A stretch of 64,000 nt of DNA from an uncultured Clostridia bacterium (GTDB lineage: Bacteria > Bacillota > Clostridia > Christensenellales > Aristaeellaceae), in the NCBI GenBank assembly GCA_934675735.1, contig CAKURR010000002.1, forward strand, positions 62,001-126,000, given 5' to 3'. The notes beneath the pieces were generated by a model, which saw only the letters and a program-made list of their open reading frames with translations, was not told the DNA's origin and did not search any database. Positions 63,784 to 64,000 of the stretch are shown piece by piece. The stretch's first letter is position 1, and every line of letters begins with the position of its first letter. A program made the translations under genes and the position numbers.

Positions 63784-64000
63784 TCATTCGTCATAATCGG
63801 GAAAAACCAATTCATATCCCTCTGCCGTTAAAACAGGCGTCAAGAGTGCCTTTATCGCCATTTCAAGATTTTCTCTTGCATTTTTCAACATTTTTTCGCT
63901 GTTCATGCTCACTTCTGCTTCAACGTCCGCCTTGCACAATGCATATGCCTCTGAAAAATCAGCCATCGTGTTTTCCGGCATATAGTCCATGCTTCCAGGG
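63784..64000 (-). CDS. 5'-partial protein, C-terminal part of a DUF4230-like protein
   Basis: The frame is open to the right edge, so the beginning is missing; an internal ATG at 63990 is a weak start candidate. The visible 68-71 residues end in NARENLEMAIKALLTP followed by YELVFPDYDE, the same pattern as the ends of the two DUF4230 proteins in this window. Its stop overlaps the possible early start of the next gene. AT-rich like its neighbour. Confidence 0.5.
   Translation of the reverse strand, partial: PGSMDYMPENTMADFSEAYALCKADVEAEVSMNSEKMLKNARENLEMAIKALLTPVLTAEGYELVFPDYDE

Overview
The window is a dense, GC-rich stretch of a bacterial chromosome. It has AGGAGG-type ribosome sites, TTGACA-17-TATAAT promoters, and hairpin-plus-T-run terminators. 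Type III glutamine synthetase, ECF transporters, VanX/VanY/VanZ proteins, an LCP protein and many secreted Ala-x-Ala or lipoprotein signals point to a Gram-positive Clostridia lineage, probably a gut commensal. A Christensenellales-like organism is my guess and is low confidence. I see no tRNA, rRNA, CRISPR array, prophage or intact insertion sequence.

Left part (1-13.5 kb): a gene runs off the left edge. An addA helicase-nuclease follows, with no addB beside it and a headless gene remnant downstream. Next come a secreted protein and an xpaC-telA-(LemA-like)-TPM envelope cluster, then an ECF sigma factor with a membrane-bound putative anti-sigma protein. A transglutaminase-like protein, a DhuI/RpiB-like isomerase and queT follow. 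queT sits behind a structured leader that looks like a preQ1-type riboswitch with a terminator.

13.5-32.7 kb: a 2',3'-cyclic RNA phosphodiesterase, a secreted protein with four peptidoglycan-binding domains, a LacI regulator and a YheO-like regulator. An ECF transporter (S protein, fused double ATPase, EcfT) is followed by three tandem paralogous membrane glycosyltransferases. A sugar ABC transporter comes next, then a pectin-fragment operon (rpiB, GH28, GH105).

32.7-48.1 kb: zinc-ribbon protein, polysaccharide deacetylase, proA and an LCP protein; gtrA; a PyrE-like phosphoribosyltransferase with a GNAT enzyme; a large lipoprotein joining parvulin-like and cyclophilin domains; a LysR regulator; glmS, glnA type III and murA. 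The last three lie on one metabolic line: glutamine, then glucosamine-6-P, then the UDP-GlcNAc used for peptidoglycan.

48.1-64 kb: an envelope O-acylation operon (two SGNH/AlgJ-like paralogs around an MBOAT protein, then a VanY-type carboxypeptidase), a NUDIX gene with a 39-codon ORF behind it, a duplicated-domain secreted protein, a DUF4230 gene with a 29-codon membrane peptide, an FMN/FAD flavoprotein reductase, MerR plus VanZ, a degenerate M23 protein, a PH-like membrane protein, VanX, and AT-richer DUF4230 genes at the right edge.

The most unusual structure is a family of intergenic multi-hairpin repeats, at least six copies in this window, some with compensatory base changes and one with a 90-bp insertion. 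A second, shorter palindrome family often lies beside it.
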